A stretch of 64,000 bases of DNA, from NCBI RefSeq assembly GCF_003945325.1, contig NZ_AP019307.1:2108001-2172000 (forward strand), given 5' to 3'. The DNA comes from Nocardioides baekrokdamisoli. Lineage in GTDB: Bacteria > Actinomycetota > Actinomycetes > Propionibacteriales > Nocardioidaceae. The notes below the pieces were generated by a model. The model did not search any database and was not told the DNA's origin. It worked only from the letters and a program-made list of their open reading frames with translations. Numbering within the stretch: the stretch's first letter is position 1; each line of letters begins with the position of its first letter. Shown here piece after piece: positions 1-10,677 of the stretch. Made by a program: the position numbers and the translations under genes.

Positions 1-972
1 TCCGCATCGCGTACGCGCGCGGCTGCCTTGCTCCCGGGTGTGCCGATCAAGAAGCCGACCGCCGTTGCCAAGTCCGCGGACGTCCTGTTCCTCACCGTCC
101 CCGACGACATGCTCGCCAACCTCGTGACCGTACTGGCCGACAGCGGCGCCATCCGCCCGGGTCAGATCGTCATCCATACCTCGGGTCGCCACGGCCTCGC
201 CGTCCTTGAGCCCGCCCGAAAGGCCGGTGCCACGACCATCGCGTTCCACCCGGCTCTCACCTTCACCGGCACCGAACTCGACCTCGCCCGTCTCCCGGAG
301 TGCGTCATCGGACTGACCGCGGAGGAGGGCGTACGCGAGTTCGCCGAGGGCTTGGTCGCCGATCTCGGCGCTCGACCGATGTGGGTCGAGGAGAGCGCGC
401 GGACGCTGTATCACGCAGCTCTCGCCCACGGCTCGAACCACCTGGTCACGCTGGTGACCGAGGCGATGGAGATCCTCAGCGCCGCCGGCGCCACCGACCC
501 GGCCGGCACCCTGCGACCGCTGCTGACGGCCGCCCTCGAGAACGCACTCGAGAAGGGTGACGCCGCCCTCACCGGACCGATGGTGCGCGGCGACGCCGGT
601 ACGATCAGCGCCCACCTGACCGAGTTGGAGGAGCACGCCCCCCAGACGGTCTCCTCGTACGTGGCCCTGGCGAAGGCCACGATGAGCCGGGTCGTCACCG
701 ACGGCCGCCTCCTGCCGATCCGTGCCGCGAAGATCGCCCGGATCCTCAGCGACCACACGCAGGCCCAGCCGACCGAGTCCGACCTCATCGAGGCCGCGCC
801 TGGATCCGGCGGCGCCACGCCGGCCGTGGCTCGCTTGAGCCGCGCCCTGCCTTCGTTGTCGGGCCTCGACGGGCCGCCGGCCCGCCTTCGGCCCTCCGCC
901 TCGTCAGGACACACCTCAAGCGAACCGCGGGACGGCGGGCGCCGCCGGATCCAGGCGGAGGTCCGCCAGTGA
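1..972 (+). CDS. Rossmann-like DUF2520 protein, 5'-truncated by the window edge
   Basis: The frame is open from base 1, so the start and the first part of the Rossmann fold lie outside the window. The visible part begins near the second half of the NAD(P)-binding domain (LFLTVPDDML) and continues through the helical DUF2520 domain (for example HAALAHGSNHLVTLVTEA). This family, related to F420-dependent NADP oxidoreductase and ketopantoate reductase folds, commonly sits just before panC; its substrate is not established, and a ketopantoate reductase role is only a guess from context. The last ~55 codons (797 onward) are encoded by a long inverted-repeat element and look like low-complexity Arg/Ser/Gly sequence, so the ancestral C-terminus probably ended near residue LIEAA. 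The stop TGA (970-972) overlaps the panC GTG, giving translational coupling. Confidence 0.85.
   Translation, partial: SASRTRAAALLPGVPIKKPTAVAKSADVLFLTVPDDMLANLVTVLADSGAIRPGQIVIHTSGRHGLAVLEPARKAGATTIAFHPALTFTGTELDLARLPECVIGLTAEEGVREFAEGLVADLGARPMWVEESARTLYHAALAHGSNHLVTLVTEAMEILSAAGATDPAGTLRPLLTAALENALEKGDAALTGPMVRGDAGTISAHLTELEEHAPQTVSSYVALAKATMSRVVTDGRLLPIRAAKIARILSDHTQAQPTESDLIEAAPGSGGATPAVARLSRALPSLSGLDGPPARLRPSASSGHTSSEPRDGGRRRIQAEVRQ
797..957. repeat. 161-bp long inverted-repeat element
   Basis: The ends are a perfect 20-bp inverted repeat: 797-816 begins CGCCTGGATCCGG and 938-957 is its reverse complement. The next inner segments also pair imperfectly (GGCTCGCTTGAG near 828-839 with CTCAAGCGAACC near 915-926), so the whole unit can fold into one long hairpin. 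It forms the last coding part of the upstream gene and stops 11 bases before the panC GTG; its right end contributes AGGCGG to the panC ribosome-binding region. A second unit of almost the same length and architecture lies at 15067-15228. No transposase is encoded, so it is a non-autonomous, MITE- or REP-like element. Confidence 0.8.
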
Positions 973-1814
973 CGCTGCCGACGTTGCTCTCGAGCACCGC
1001 CGACGTACGCACCTTCCGTGCCGCGTCGCGCGACCAGCGCATCGCCTTCGTCCCGACGATGGGCGCACTGCACAACGGCCATGCCAGCCTGATGAAACTC
1101 GCCCGCGAGCGCGTCGGCGCAGACGGCATCGTGATCGTCTCGATCTTCGTGAACCCGTTGCAGTTCGGCGCCGGGGAGGATCTGGACCGGTACCCGCGCA
1201 CGCTCGAGGCCGACCTCAAGGTGTGCGAGCGCGAAGGCGTCGACGCCGTGTTCGCCCCGGCTGTCGATGATGTCTACCCGGGGGGTGAGCCGCAGGTACG
1301 CATCACTCCGGGGCCGCTCGCCGACATCCTTGAGGGTGCCGTACGCGAGGGCCACTTCGGCGGTGTCCTGACCGTCGTCGCGAAACTGTTCGGACTTGTC
1401 CAGCCCGATGTCGCCATCTTCGGCGAGAAGGACTACCAGCAGTTGGCCCTGATCCGCCGGATGGCTCAGGACCTCAACATGCCGATCGACATCGTCGGTG
1501 CTCCCACCGAGCGCGAGCCGGACGGGTTGGCGCTCTCGAGCCGCAACGTCTACCTGAGCCCCACGGACCGCCAGGTGGCTGCCAGCCTGAGCAGGGCGCT
1601 TCGCGCCGGTCAGGCCGCGGCGGCCGGTGGCGCCGAGGCCGCCGGGAAGGCCGCCAGCGCTGTCCTGGCGGAGGTCGGGATCGCCCCGGACTACCTCGTC
1701 GTGACCGCGAAGGACCTGTCCCAACCCGTACCTGGCGAAGGCCGGATGCTCATAGCTGCTCGAGTGGGAACAACCCGCTTGATCGACAACGTTTCACTCA
1801 CCATCGGAGGTTGA
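969..1814 (+). CDS. panC: pantothenate synthetase
   Basis: Condenses D-pantoate with beta-alanine using ATP to form pantothenate, in the cytosol. At 281 residues it has the normal family length. The nucleotidyltransferase motif [13 protein letters not shown] lies near residue 30 with the HxGH signature, FVNPLQFG follows near residue 60, FGEKDYQQL near residue 153 and [11 protein letters not shown] near residue 190, all PanC hallmarks. The GTG start overlaps the TGA of the preceding gene by the GTGA arrangement, and panD follows one base after its stop, so DUF2520, panC and panD are probably co-translated. The ribosome-binding region GGCGGAGG is partly formed by the right end of the inverted-repeat element. 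Confidence 0.97.
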   Translation: MTLPTLLSSTADVRTFRAASRDQRIAFVPTMGALHNGHASLMKLARERVGADGIVIVSIFVNPLQFGAGEDLDRYPRTLEADLKVCEREGVDAVFAPAVDDVYPGGEPQVRITPGPLADILEGAVREGHFGGVLTVVAKLFGLVQPDVAIFGEKDYQQLALIRRMAQDLNMPIDIVGAPTEREPDGLALSSRNVYLSPTDRQVAASLSRALRAGQAAAAGGAEAAGKAASAVLAEVGIAPDYLVVTAKDLSQPVPGEGRMLIAARVGTTRLIDNVSLTIGG

Positions 1815-1815
1815 C

Positions 1816-2226
1816 GTGCTGCGAACCATGATGAAGTCCAAGATCCACCGCGCGACGGTGACTCAGGCCGACCTGCATTACGTCGGCTCCGTCACGGTCG
1901 ACGAGGACCTGCTCGACGCCGCCGATCTGCTGGCCGGCGAGCTGGTCCACATCGTCGACGTCACCAACGGCGCGCGACTGGAGACGTACACGATCGCGGG
2001 CCCGCGCGGCTCCGGCGTGATCGGCATCAACGGTGCCGCCGCCCACCTCGTCCACCCCGGCGACATCGTCATCCTGATCGCGTACGCACAGGTGACGACC
2101 CAGGAGGCGAAGGAACTCGAGCCGCACGTCGTCTTCGTCGACAGCGACAACAAGATCGTCCACCTCGGCATCGACCCGACCGAGGCGTACGCGGATCTTC
2201 TGACCGGCGCAGCCGACTACCGCTGA
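1816..2226 (+). CDS. panD: aspartate 1-decarboxylase
   Basis: Makes beta-alanine from L-aspartate, the second precursor for PanC. The 136-residue protein starts [17 protein letters not shown], which is characteristic of the family, and carries the self-cleavage site HYVGSVTV; processing between Gly24 and Ser25 would create the pyruvoyl cofactor on the new N-terminal Ser25. The catalytic region with [14 protein letters not shown] is present. A GTG start is used, immediately after panC. Activation in many bacteria needs an acetyltransferase-like maturation factor; none is visible in this window. Confidence 0.97.
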   Translation: MLRTMMKSKIHRATVTQADLHYVGSVTVDEDLLDAADLLAGELVHIVDVTNGARLETYTIAGPRGSGVIGINGAAAHLVHPGDIVILIAYAQVTTQEAKELEPHVVFVDSDNKIVHLGIDPTEAYADLLTGAADYR

Positions 2227-2260
2227 CGTCGCGCCAGCTCCTTCGTCAGATACTCCTCAC

Positions 2261-3892
2261 ATGGTGCGCATCCTCCCCGGCCGACTCGTCGCGCGCGAGC
2301 CCGGCTGGACCGAGTGGGCCGATGTCGTCATCGTCGGCTCCGGCATCGCCGGTCTGACCGCTGCGCTCCGACTGCGTGGTCAGGTCGAGCGGATCGCCGT
2401 CGTCACCAAGGACGTGCTCGCTGCGGGTTCCACGCAGTGGGCCCAAGGCGGCATCGCGGCCGCTCTCGGCGACGGTGACACCCCTGATCAGCACGAGGCC
2501 GACACGTTGGTTGCGGGGGCGGGAGCCTGCGATCCGGCTGCGGTGCATGTCCTGGTCAATGAGGGGCCGGCCGCGGTCCAGGAGCTGATCGAGTGGGGGG
2601 CCCTGTTCGACCACGACCCCGAGGGCAACCTGTCGCTCACCCGCGAAGGCGGCCATCACCGCGACCGGATCGCCCATGCCCACGGCGATGCCACGGGCGC
2701 GGAGATCCAGCGCGCGCTCATCGAGGCGATCCGCCGTGCATCTGACATCGCCGTTTACGAGCACGCCATGGTGGTCGACCTCGTGCCGTCCGCTGACGGT
2801 GGCATCGCCGGCCTGACGATCCACGCCAACGGCGTCGGCCTTCCTGATGGCGTGGGCCTGGTGCGTACGCGTGCGGTGATCCTTGCCTCCGGCGGACTCG
2901 GCCAGGTCTTCTCCCAGACCACCAATCCTGCGGTGTCGACCGCTGATGGGATGGCGATCGCACTCCGTGCCGGTGCGACCCTGCGCGATCTGGAATTCGT
3001 CCAGTTCCACCCGACCGTGATGTACCTCGGCCCGGACTCACGCGGTCAACAGCCACTCATCTCCGAGGCCGTACGCGGCGAGGGCGCGTTCCTGGTGGAC
3101 TGGGACGGCAAGCGGATCATGGACGGCGTCCACGAACTGGGTGATCTGGCCCCGCGCGACATCGTGGCGAAGGCGATCCAGTCCGCGATGCTCGCCAGCG
3201 GGCACCCGAACATGTGGCTGGACGCGCGCCACCTCGGTGCGGAGTTCTGGGAGCGCCGGTTCCCCGGCATCCTCGCGTCCTGCCGCTCCCATGGCGTCGA
3301 CCCGGTGCGCGACCTGATCCCGGTGGCGCCCGCGTGCCACTACGCCTCCGGCGGAGTGCGTACGGACCTCTTCGGCCGCACCGACGTCCCGGGGCTGTAC
3401 GCCACCGGCGAGGTTGCCTGCAGCGGCGTCCACGGAGCCAACCGGCTGGCGTCCAACTCACTGCTCGAAGGCCTCGTCTTCTCGCGGCGCATCGCCGAGG
3501 TCCTCCCGGGCGAACTCCGCGACCTGCCCGAGGAGACGATCGACCGGCGTCCGGCGGGCATCGCCGCCGCCGACGTACGCCCGCGCCTGCAGGAGTTGAT
3601 GAGTGCCCAGGCAGGTGTGTTGCGGACTGCCGCCGGACTGTCGGTGGCTGTCGACGAACTCAACGAGATGGCAGCCGAATCCCACGACGTGGCCACGCCG
3701 ACCGCCTGGGAGAACACGAACCTGCTGTCCCTCTCCGCGGCCCTGGCGACCGCTGCCCTCCAGCGCCGGGAGACCCGCGGCTCGCACTGGCGTGAGGACT
3801 TCCCGGAGCGCGACGATGAGCACTGGTCGGGTCACTTCGACTCCGTGCTGCGCGATGGCGAACTGACCGTGACGTACGAGGAGACCCGATGA
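2261..3892 (+). CDS. nadB: L-aspartate oxidase
   Basis: FAD flavoprotein that oxidises L-aspartate to iminoaspartate, the first step of de novo NAD synthesis. The dinucleotide-binding motif VVIVGSGIAGLTAAL starts near residue 23, the conserved STQWAQGGIAAAL near residue 57, the active-site region EFVQFHPT near residue 248 and ACHYASGGVRTDLFGRT near residue 365, with GEVACSGVHGANRLASNSLLEG after it. Its 543 residues suit the family; the first ~20 residues before the FAD fold are poorly conserved and the start could be slightly further in. It overlaps nadC by ATGA. The partner quinolinate synthase nadA is not between panD and nadC and must lie elsewhere. Confidence 0.96.
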   Translation: MVRILPGRLVAREPGWTEWADVVIVGSGIAGLTAALRLRGQVERIAVVTKDVLAAGSTQWAQGGIAAALGDGDTPDQHEADTLVAGAGACDPAAVHVLVNEGPAAVQELIEWGALFDHDPEGNLSLTREGGHHRDRIAHAHGDATGAEIQRALIEAIRRASDIAVYEHAMVVDLVPSADGGIAGLTIHANGVGLPDGVGLVRTRAVILASGGLGQVFSQTTNPAVSTADGMAIALRAGATLRDLEFVQFHPTVMYLGPDSRGQQPLISEAVRGEGAFLVDWDGKRIMDGVHELGDLAPRDIVAKAIQSAMLASGHPNMWLDARHLGAEFWERRFPGILASCRSHGVDPVRDLIPVAPACHYASGGVRTDLFGRTDVPGLYATGEVACSGVHGANRLASNSLLEGLVFSRRIAEVLPGELRDLPEETIDRRPAGIAAADVRPRLQELMSAQAGVLRTAAGLSVAVDELNEMAAESHDVATPTAWENTNLLSLSAALATAALQRRETRGSHWREDFPERDDEHWSGHFDSVLRDGELTVTYEETR

Positions 3893-4791
3893 CGCCGTAC
3901 GACGAACTCCCGGCCTCGCTGATCGCGGAGATCATGGAGGCCGGTCTGGACCCTCATGATCTGTACGCCGACATTGCGGACGCGCTGCGCGAAGATCTGC
4001 CGCACGACGGCGACGTCGATGTCACCTCGGTGGCGACGATCTCGGCGGATGCGCGCGGGCGCGGAGTGTTTGCGGCTCGCGAGCCCGGTGTGGTGGCGGG
4101 CCTGGCGGTGGCGGAGCTGGTGTTCCACTACGTCATGGGTGACACCGTCACGGTGACCCACCGGCTGCCCGAGGGTGCCGTCGTGAATCCGGACGACGTC
4201 GTGATGGAGGTGGCCGGCCCGACCCGCGGTCTGCTGACGGCCGAGCGGACCGCCCTGAACTATGCGAGCCATCTCTCCGGCGTCGCCACGGCCACCGCGA
4301 AGTGGGTCGAAGCCCTCGCCGGGACCAACGCCAAGGTGTTGGACACCCGCAAGACCCTGCCGAACTACCGCGCCCTGGAGAAGTACGCCGTCCGTGCGGG
4401 CGGTGGTCACAACCACCGGATGTCCCTGGCCGACATGGCGCTGGTCAAGGACAACCATGTGGTGGCCGCCGGGGGAGTCGTGCCGGCGTACAACGCGGTG
4501 AAGGCGATGTGGCCAGACCTGCCGATCGAGGTCGAGGTCGGCACCCTGCAGGAGTTGCGTGAGCTCCTCGAGGTCGGCTGCGAGCGGATCATGCTCGACA
4601 ACATGACGGACGCGCAGATGACCGAGGCGGTCGCGATCACCGCCGGCCGGGCGACCCTGGAGGCCAGCGGTGGTCTGACACTCGAACGCGCTCGGGGCGT
4701 CGCCGCGACCGGTGTCGACTGGATTTCTGTCGGCGCGCTCACGCATTCGGTGAAGGTTTTCGACATCGGCCTTGATTTGCAGGACGGCTGA
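3889..4791 (+). CDS. nadC: nicotinate-nucleotide pyrophosphorylase (carboxylating)
   Basis: Quinolinate phosphoribosyltransferase; converts quinolinate and PRPP to nicotinate mononucleotide and CO2. At 300 residues the length is typical. Recognisable motifs are the N-terminal ALREDLPHDGDVDVTS, AERTALNYASHLSGVAT, DTRKTLPNYRALEKYAV with basic substrate-binding residues, GGGHNHRMSLADMALVKDNH, the IEVEVGTLQE strand, and the C-terminal ISVGALTHSVK phosphate-binding region. It starts with an ATG that overlaps the nadB stop and is followed one base later by coaX, so NAD and CoA genes are transcribed together. Confidence 0.97.
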   Translation: MTPYDELPASLIAEIMEAGLDPHDLYADIADALREDLPHDGDVDVTSVATISADARGRGVFAAREPGVVAGLAVAELVFHYVMGDTVTVTHRLPEGAVVNPDDVVMEVAGPTRGLLTAERTALNYASHLSGVATATAKWVEALAGTNAKVLDTRKTLPNYRALEKYAVRAGGGHNHRMSLADMALVKDNHVVAAGGVVPAYNAVKAMWPDLPIEVEVGTLQELRELLEVGCERIMLDNMTDAQMTEAVAITAGRATLEASGGLTLERARGVAATGVDWISVGALTHSVKVFDIGLDLQDG

Positions 4792-4792
4792 C

Positions 4793-5569
4793 ATGGGAGT
4801 TCTCGCAGTAGACGTCGGGAATTCGCACACCGTCCTCGGGATTGTCGATGACGGCGAGGTGCATGGTTACTGGCAGGTGCGGACCGACCAGCGGCGTACG
4901 AGTGATGAATGGGCGGTGCTTCTGCGCGGTCTCATCGGCGACGAACTCGCCGGGGTCGAGGGCGTGGTGGTGTGCGCAACCGTGCCTGCGGTGCTCGCCG
5001 AGTGGCGGACCATGTTGCACCGGCACTTCGCTTCGATTCCCTCGGTGATCCTGGAGCCCGGCGTACGCACGGGTCTGCCGATCCAGGTGGACAATCCGCG
5101 TGAGGTCGGCACCGACCGGATCGCAAACGCGTTGGCGGCGTCGGTTCGCTACGGCGGCCCCGCGATCGTGGTCGATTTCGGCGGGACCGCGACGACGTTC
5201 GACGTGGTGGCCGCCAGCGGGGCGTACGTGGGCGGGATCATCGCCCCGGGCATCGAGGTTGCCGCCGAAGCGCTGTCGCGTGCGGGCGCCCAACTGCGTC
5301 GGGTCGAGATCGCCAAGCCGCGCGGCGTACTCGGCAAGAACACGGTCGAGGCGGTGCAGGCTGGCCTGGTGTACGGCGTCGCGGCCCAGGTCGACGGGCT
5401 GGTCGCGCGCCTCATCACAGAACTCGGCGCCGAACCGGATGTCGTCACGGTGATCTCCACCGGATATCTCGCCGATGTCGCCCGCGAATTGTGCACGTCA
5501 TTCACCGCACATGTTCCGCATCTCGGCCTTCAGGGCCTCGAACTGATTTTCAGACGCAATTCCGGATAA
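4793..5569 (+). CDS. coaX: type III pantothenate kinase
   Basis: Phosphorylates pantothenate, the first step from vitamin B5 to coenzyme A. The ATG at 4793 starts the protein directly at MGVLAVDVGNSHTVLGI, the ASKHA phosphate-1 motif; an upstream in-frame ATG at 4772 would only add residues overlapping nadC. AIVVDFGGTATTFDVV near residue 122 and YVGGIIAPGIEVA near residue 144 are the phosphate-2 and substrate/dimer motifs. The 258-residue length matches the family. Placement directly after nadC and in the same transcript as panC and panD makes a vitamin-to-cofactor cluster. Confidence 0.96.
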   Translation: MGVLAVDVGNSHTVLGIVDDGEVHGYWQVRTDQRRTSDEWAVLLRGLIGDELAGVEGVVVCATVPAVLAEWRTMLHRHFASIPSVILEPGVRTGLPIQVDNPREVGTDRIANALAASVRYGGPAIVVDFGGTATTFDVVAASGAYVGGIIAPGIEVAAEALSRAGAQLRRVEIAKPRGVLGKNTVEAVQAGLVYGVAAQVDGLVARLITELGAEPDVVTVISTGYLADVARELCTSFTAHVPHLGLQGLELIFRRNSG

Positions 5570-5635
5570 TCATTTCGTGTGACAAACTGGACGGGTCGAT
5601 GAAATTGTCGGCCTTTGTCTCGGTAAGGAATGCAA

Positions 5636-5968
5636 ATGGCTCAGCGCGTCAGTATTGAACTCGTGGACGATCTGGATGGATCGGCCGCCGACGAGACGGT
5701 GTCCTTCGCTCTCGACGGCACCTCGTACGAACTCGACCTCTCCGCGGCCAACGCCGCTGCCCTGCGTGAGGCGCTCGCCGGCTACGTCGGTCACGCCCGC
5801 CGGGTCAGCTCCTCCTCCACCCGTCGCACCAGCAGTTCCCGTCGCCCGACTGGCTCCTCGGACGCTCGCGCGATCCGCGAATGGGCCCGCGCCAACGGCC
5901 ACAAGGTCCCGGAGCGCGGCCGCGTCTCCTCGGAGGTCAAGGCGGCGTACGAGGCTGCTCAGCGCTGA
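5636..5968 (+). CDS. lsr2: Lsr2 nucleoid-associated protein
   Basis: DNA-bridging xenogeneic silencer of actinobacteria that binds AT-rich DNA. The 110-residue protein has the N-terminal dimerisation domain (QRVSIELVDDLDGSAADETVS, then ALDGTSYELDLSAANAAALREAL), a serine/arginine-rich linker at about residues 60-75, and the C-terminal DNA-binding domain IREWARANGHKVPERGRVSSEV with the RGR hook that enters the minor groove. ATG 5636 is chosen because AAGGA at 5625-5629 is correctly spaced; an ATG six bases upstream lacks such a site. The 66-bp gap after coaX is unusually AT-rich for this DNA, so a separate promoter is likely. A strong terminator follows at 5982. Confidence 0.95.
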   Translation: MAQRVSIELVDDLDGSAADETVSFALDGTSYELDLSAANAAALREALAGYVGHARRVSSSSTRRTSSSRRPTGSSDARAIREWARANGHKVPERGRVSSEVKAAYEAAQR

Positions 5969-5981
5969 TCGTTGAACTCAG

Positions 5982-6023
5982 TCAGCACCGCCCCGCAGGG
6001 ATTGTCCCGCGGGGCGGTGCTGA
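5982..6023 (+). terminator. Rho-independent terminator after lsr2
   Basis: A 15-bp perfect stem is formed by 5982-5996 (TCAGCACCGCCCCGC) and 6009-6023 (its reverse complement); AGGGATTGTCCC lies between and can extend the stem by three pairs. TTTC follows. It lies 14 bases after the lsr2 stop and separates lsr2 from the next gene. Confidence 0.9.
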
Positions 6024-6102
6024 TTTCTGGGCAGGATCCCTCGCTCGGGGGAGGCGAAATCGCTCGCCAGTGGGTGGTCGTACGCGTCCCGTGCAGGTGA
6101 GG

Positions 6103-6951
6103 ATGAGTCCCATGAGGGCGATCAGGGAGTACTTCACGTCTGTGCCAGTTCCGTACGTGGTGTTGGCGGCACTGGCGGGAGCAGTGCTGTACCTGGCGGA
6201 GCGCGCGACGCCATGGGCGCCGTTCTGGAGTGCCAACAACACCGAGGCCGCGGCGTTCGCTCACGGGTTGCTCGCGCTGTGGGCGGTCGGACTTGCCGCT
6301 GCGCCACTGCTCGCAGTGCGTTGGCCGGTTGTCGGCGCGCTGCTGGCGTCGGCTCCCCTGGTTCTGGGCGTGATGGCGGAGCACCAGTGGCCCTTCGTGA
6401 TCTATGTGGCGCTCATGGTCATCGCAGTCGTCGCGAGTTGGAGTCGCCCGCGAACCGCGGTCCTGATCGCCCTTGCCGCGCTCGCCCCGGTGCTCAGCGT
6501 GGCGGTCGGCAGGAGCGAGATGATCGTGCCGTACGGCGCACGGATCGACGCGTGGGGTTCTGGCCCGGTGGATGTGAGTCTTGTGGTCGGCTATGTGGTG
6601 GCGACCTCGGTGATCGCCGTCATCGCCGTCATCTTCCGGCGGCGCGTCGGGCGTGCGCTCAGGAAACGTGAGGCGGTGCAGGCGGCCGCTGACACCGACG
6701 GCAGGGCCGATGCGTCACAGTCGACTGCCTTGGTCGAAGCAGTCGCGAGCCTCAGCCGTCGGGAGCACGAGGTGTTCCTTGAACTCGCCGCGGGGCGATC
6801 GAATGCGGAGATCGCAGAATCTCTCCAGATCGGGGTTGAGACCGTGAAATCACACGTCGCGGAGATCCTCCGCAAGCTGGGGCTTCGCGATCGCGTCCAT
6901 GCCGTCGTCTACGCGTACGAGAATGGACTCGTCGCAGTACGTCATCCGTGA
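6103..6951 (+). CDS. membrane-anchored LuxR-family transcriptional regulator
   Basis: The protein has two clear parts. About residues 15-180 contain some six hydrophobic segments (for example PYVVLAALAGAVLYLAE, ALWAVGLAAAPLLAV and VVGYVVATSVIAVIAVIF), resembling the membrane sensor region of actinobacterial histidine kinases. Residues ~217-280 are a LuxR-type helix-turn-helix: LSRREHEVFLELAAGRSNAEIAESL followed by GVETVKSHVAEILRKLGLRDR. There is no kinase or receiver domain between them, so it would be a one-component membrane regulator. ATG 6103 was chosen because upstream codons look non-coding and GGTGAGG precedes it; ATG 6112 is an alternative. It is alone between the lsr2 terminator and the clpC promoter. 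The signal and target genes are unknown. Confidence 0.75.
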   Translation: MSPMRAIREYFTSVPVPYVVLAALAGAVLYLAERATPWAPFWSANNTEAAAFAHGLLALWAVGLAAAPLLAVRWPVVGALLASAPLVLGVMAEHQWPFVIYVALMVIAVVASWSRPRTAVLIALAALAPVLSVAVGRSEMIVPYGARIDAWGSGPVDVSLVVGYVVATSVIAVIAVIFRRRVGRALRKREAVQAAADTDGRADASQSTALVEAVASLSRREHEVFLELAAGRSNAEIAESLQIGVETVKSHVAEILRKLGLRDRVHAVVYAYENGLVAVRHP

Positions 6952-6971
6952 GCGACCTCATCCCGGCGACC

Positions 6972-6989
6972 TGTTCGCTCTGAGCGCAC
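6972..6989. promoter_or_regulatory. ClgR-like operator upstream of clpC
   Basis: The 18-bp sequence TGTTCGCTCTGAGCGCAC contains the dyad CGCT-CTG-AGCG and fits the ClgR-type consensus CGCY-N3-RGCG with flanking bases. ClgR activates clp genes in Streptomyces, Corynebacterium and Mycobacterium. It lies about 37 bases upstream of the SigR-like -35 and 108 bases before the clpC start, a suitable place for an activator. Assigned by consensus only. Confidence 0.6.
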
Positions 6990-7008
6990 GCCCCGAAACC
7001 TGTCGGCG

Positions 7009-7034
7009 GGAACGTCTAGGCTGTGCCAAGGGTT
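7009..7034 (+). promoter_or_regulatory. SigR/SigH-type promoter of clpC
   Basis: GGAAC at 7009-7013 and GTT at 7032-7034 are separated by exactly 18 bases, matching the thiol-stress sigma factor pattern GGAAT-N18/19-GTT. The clpC reading frame begins 63 bases later. In Streptomyces, clpC is reported among targets of the disulfide-stress sigma factor SigR, which fits. A vegetative -10 (TAGGCT at 7017-7022) overlaps it as an alternative. Confidence 0.55.
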
Positions 7035-7096
7035 GAAGTACCTGACGGATTCCTCCGCACGGAGCGGTCCGGACCCGCAGTTTGAGGAGCGTGCCC

Positions 7097-9640
<2,544 letters not shown>

Positions 9641-9654
9641 TCGTCTGAGTCATT

Positions 9655-9688
9655 GAAGGGGTCGGATCCTGCGGGATCCGGCCCCTTC
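9655..9688. terminator. terminator between clpC and mutY
   Basis: GAAGGGGTCGGATCC (9655-9669) pairs with GGATCCGGCCCCTTC (9674-9688) across a TGCG tetraloop, with one T-G wobble. It lies 15 bases beyond the clpC stop in a convergent gap. The lack of a T-tract is normal in high-G+C actinomycetes. The rest of the gap to 9781 shows no further feature. Confidence 0.85.
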
Positions 9689-9781
9689 GGCATTCGGCGG
9701 ACGGACCTCCGCACCAACTGTGGAACCGTGCCCGATCGGGCGGCCTGAGAACTGGCGCTTGTCCGCAGTTGGCGCTGAGGC

Positions 9782-10645
9782 TCAGCCGGGGAGGGCGTAC
9801 GTATCCGGTCCGACCTGCTCGACGAGCGCGTCGGACATCAGTCCGGCCAGTGCCCGTTCCCGCTGTTCGGCATCCGCCCATGCTCCGTCGAGCACGGTGC
9901 GGTGCACCGGGCCGTCAGCGTCGCGCAGGACTGCCATCAACCGCCCGCGACACTGCCGATCGGTTCCTGCCCAGGCCTGACCACGTCGTGGGGGTCCGTC
10001 GTACGCGGGCGACCCGGCCAGCCGCCAGGCACATTGATCCGCGACCGGGCACGCCCCGCATCGGGGGTTCGCGGCCGTGCAGACAAGTGCACCCAGTTCC
10101 ATCGACGCCACCGCCCAGAGCGGGGCGTCCTCGGTCGGCAACACCGCCTCGGCAAGCCGGCGCTCGGCCGCCGTCACGCTGGCCCCGGCGAACTCGTGAC
10201 CCGCGACGGTACGCGCGAGCACCCTCCGGACATTCGTGTCGAGGACGACATGGCGCGCACCGTACGCGAAGGAGGCGACGGCGGCCGCCGTGTAGTCGCC
10301 GACGCCCGGGAGGCTCAGGAGTTCCTCGTACGTGTCCGGAACACGTCCGTCGAAGCGTTCCTCGATTGCGGTCGCGGCTGCGTGCAGCCGTAGGGCGCGA
10401 CGGGGGTAGCCGAGTCGTCCCCACATCCGGATGGCTTCGCCAGTGGGTTCCGCGGCCAGCGCTGCAGGGGTCGGCCAGCGCTCCATCCAGGCCGCCCACA
10501 CCGGTAGCACGCGTGCCACCGGAGTCTGCTGCAGCATCACCTCGCTGACGAGTACGCCCCACGCCGAGGCATCTGCGGAACGCCACGGGAGGTCCCGCTG
10601 GTGGCGGTCGTACCACCGTAGGATCGGCGCATGCAGCGTGGACAC
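9782..10645 (-). CDS. mutY: A/G-specific adenine glycosylase MutY
   Basis: Removes adenine mispaired with 8-oxoguanine in base-excision repair. The 287-residue protein begins with the catalytic domain (LPWRSADASAWGVLVSEVML, then QQTPVARVLP), contains the helix-hairpin-helix LPGVGDYTAAAVASFAYG with the catalytic Asp in VVLDTNVRRVLAR, and ends the core with a [4Fe-4S] cysteine pattern CTAANPRCGACPVADQC (Cx6Cx2Cx5C). The usual C-terminal NUDIX-like 8-oxoG recognition domain is absent or replaced by a short ~70-residue tail, a short form common in actinobacteria. GTG start. It is divergent from the secreted protein gene at 10678, with a 32-bp gap. Confidence 0.93.
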   Translation of the reverse strand: MSTLHAPILRWYDRHQRDLPWRSADASAWGVLVSEVMLQQTPVARVLPVWAAWMERWPTPAALAAEPTGEAIRMWGRLGYPRRALRLHAAATAIEERFDGRVPDTYEELLSLPGVGDYTAAAVASFAYGARHVVLDTNVRRVLARTVAGHEFAGASVTAAERRLAEAVLPTEDAPLWAVASMELGALVCTAANPRCGACPVADQCAWRLAGSPAYDGPPRRGQAWAGTDRQCRGRLMAVLRDADGPVHRTVLDGAWADAEQRERALAGLMSDALVEQVGPDTYALPG

Positions 10646-10677
10646 GAGGCCGATTCTCCTCGATCGGTAGTGGTCCG

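Noticed and set aside
5881..6102. Longer start for the LuxR-type regulator
   Set aside because: It would overlap lsr2 and read through the lsr2 terminator hairpin.
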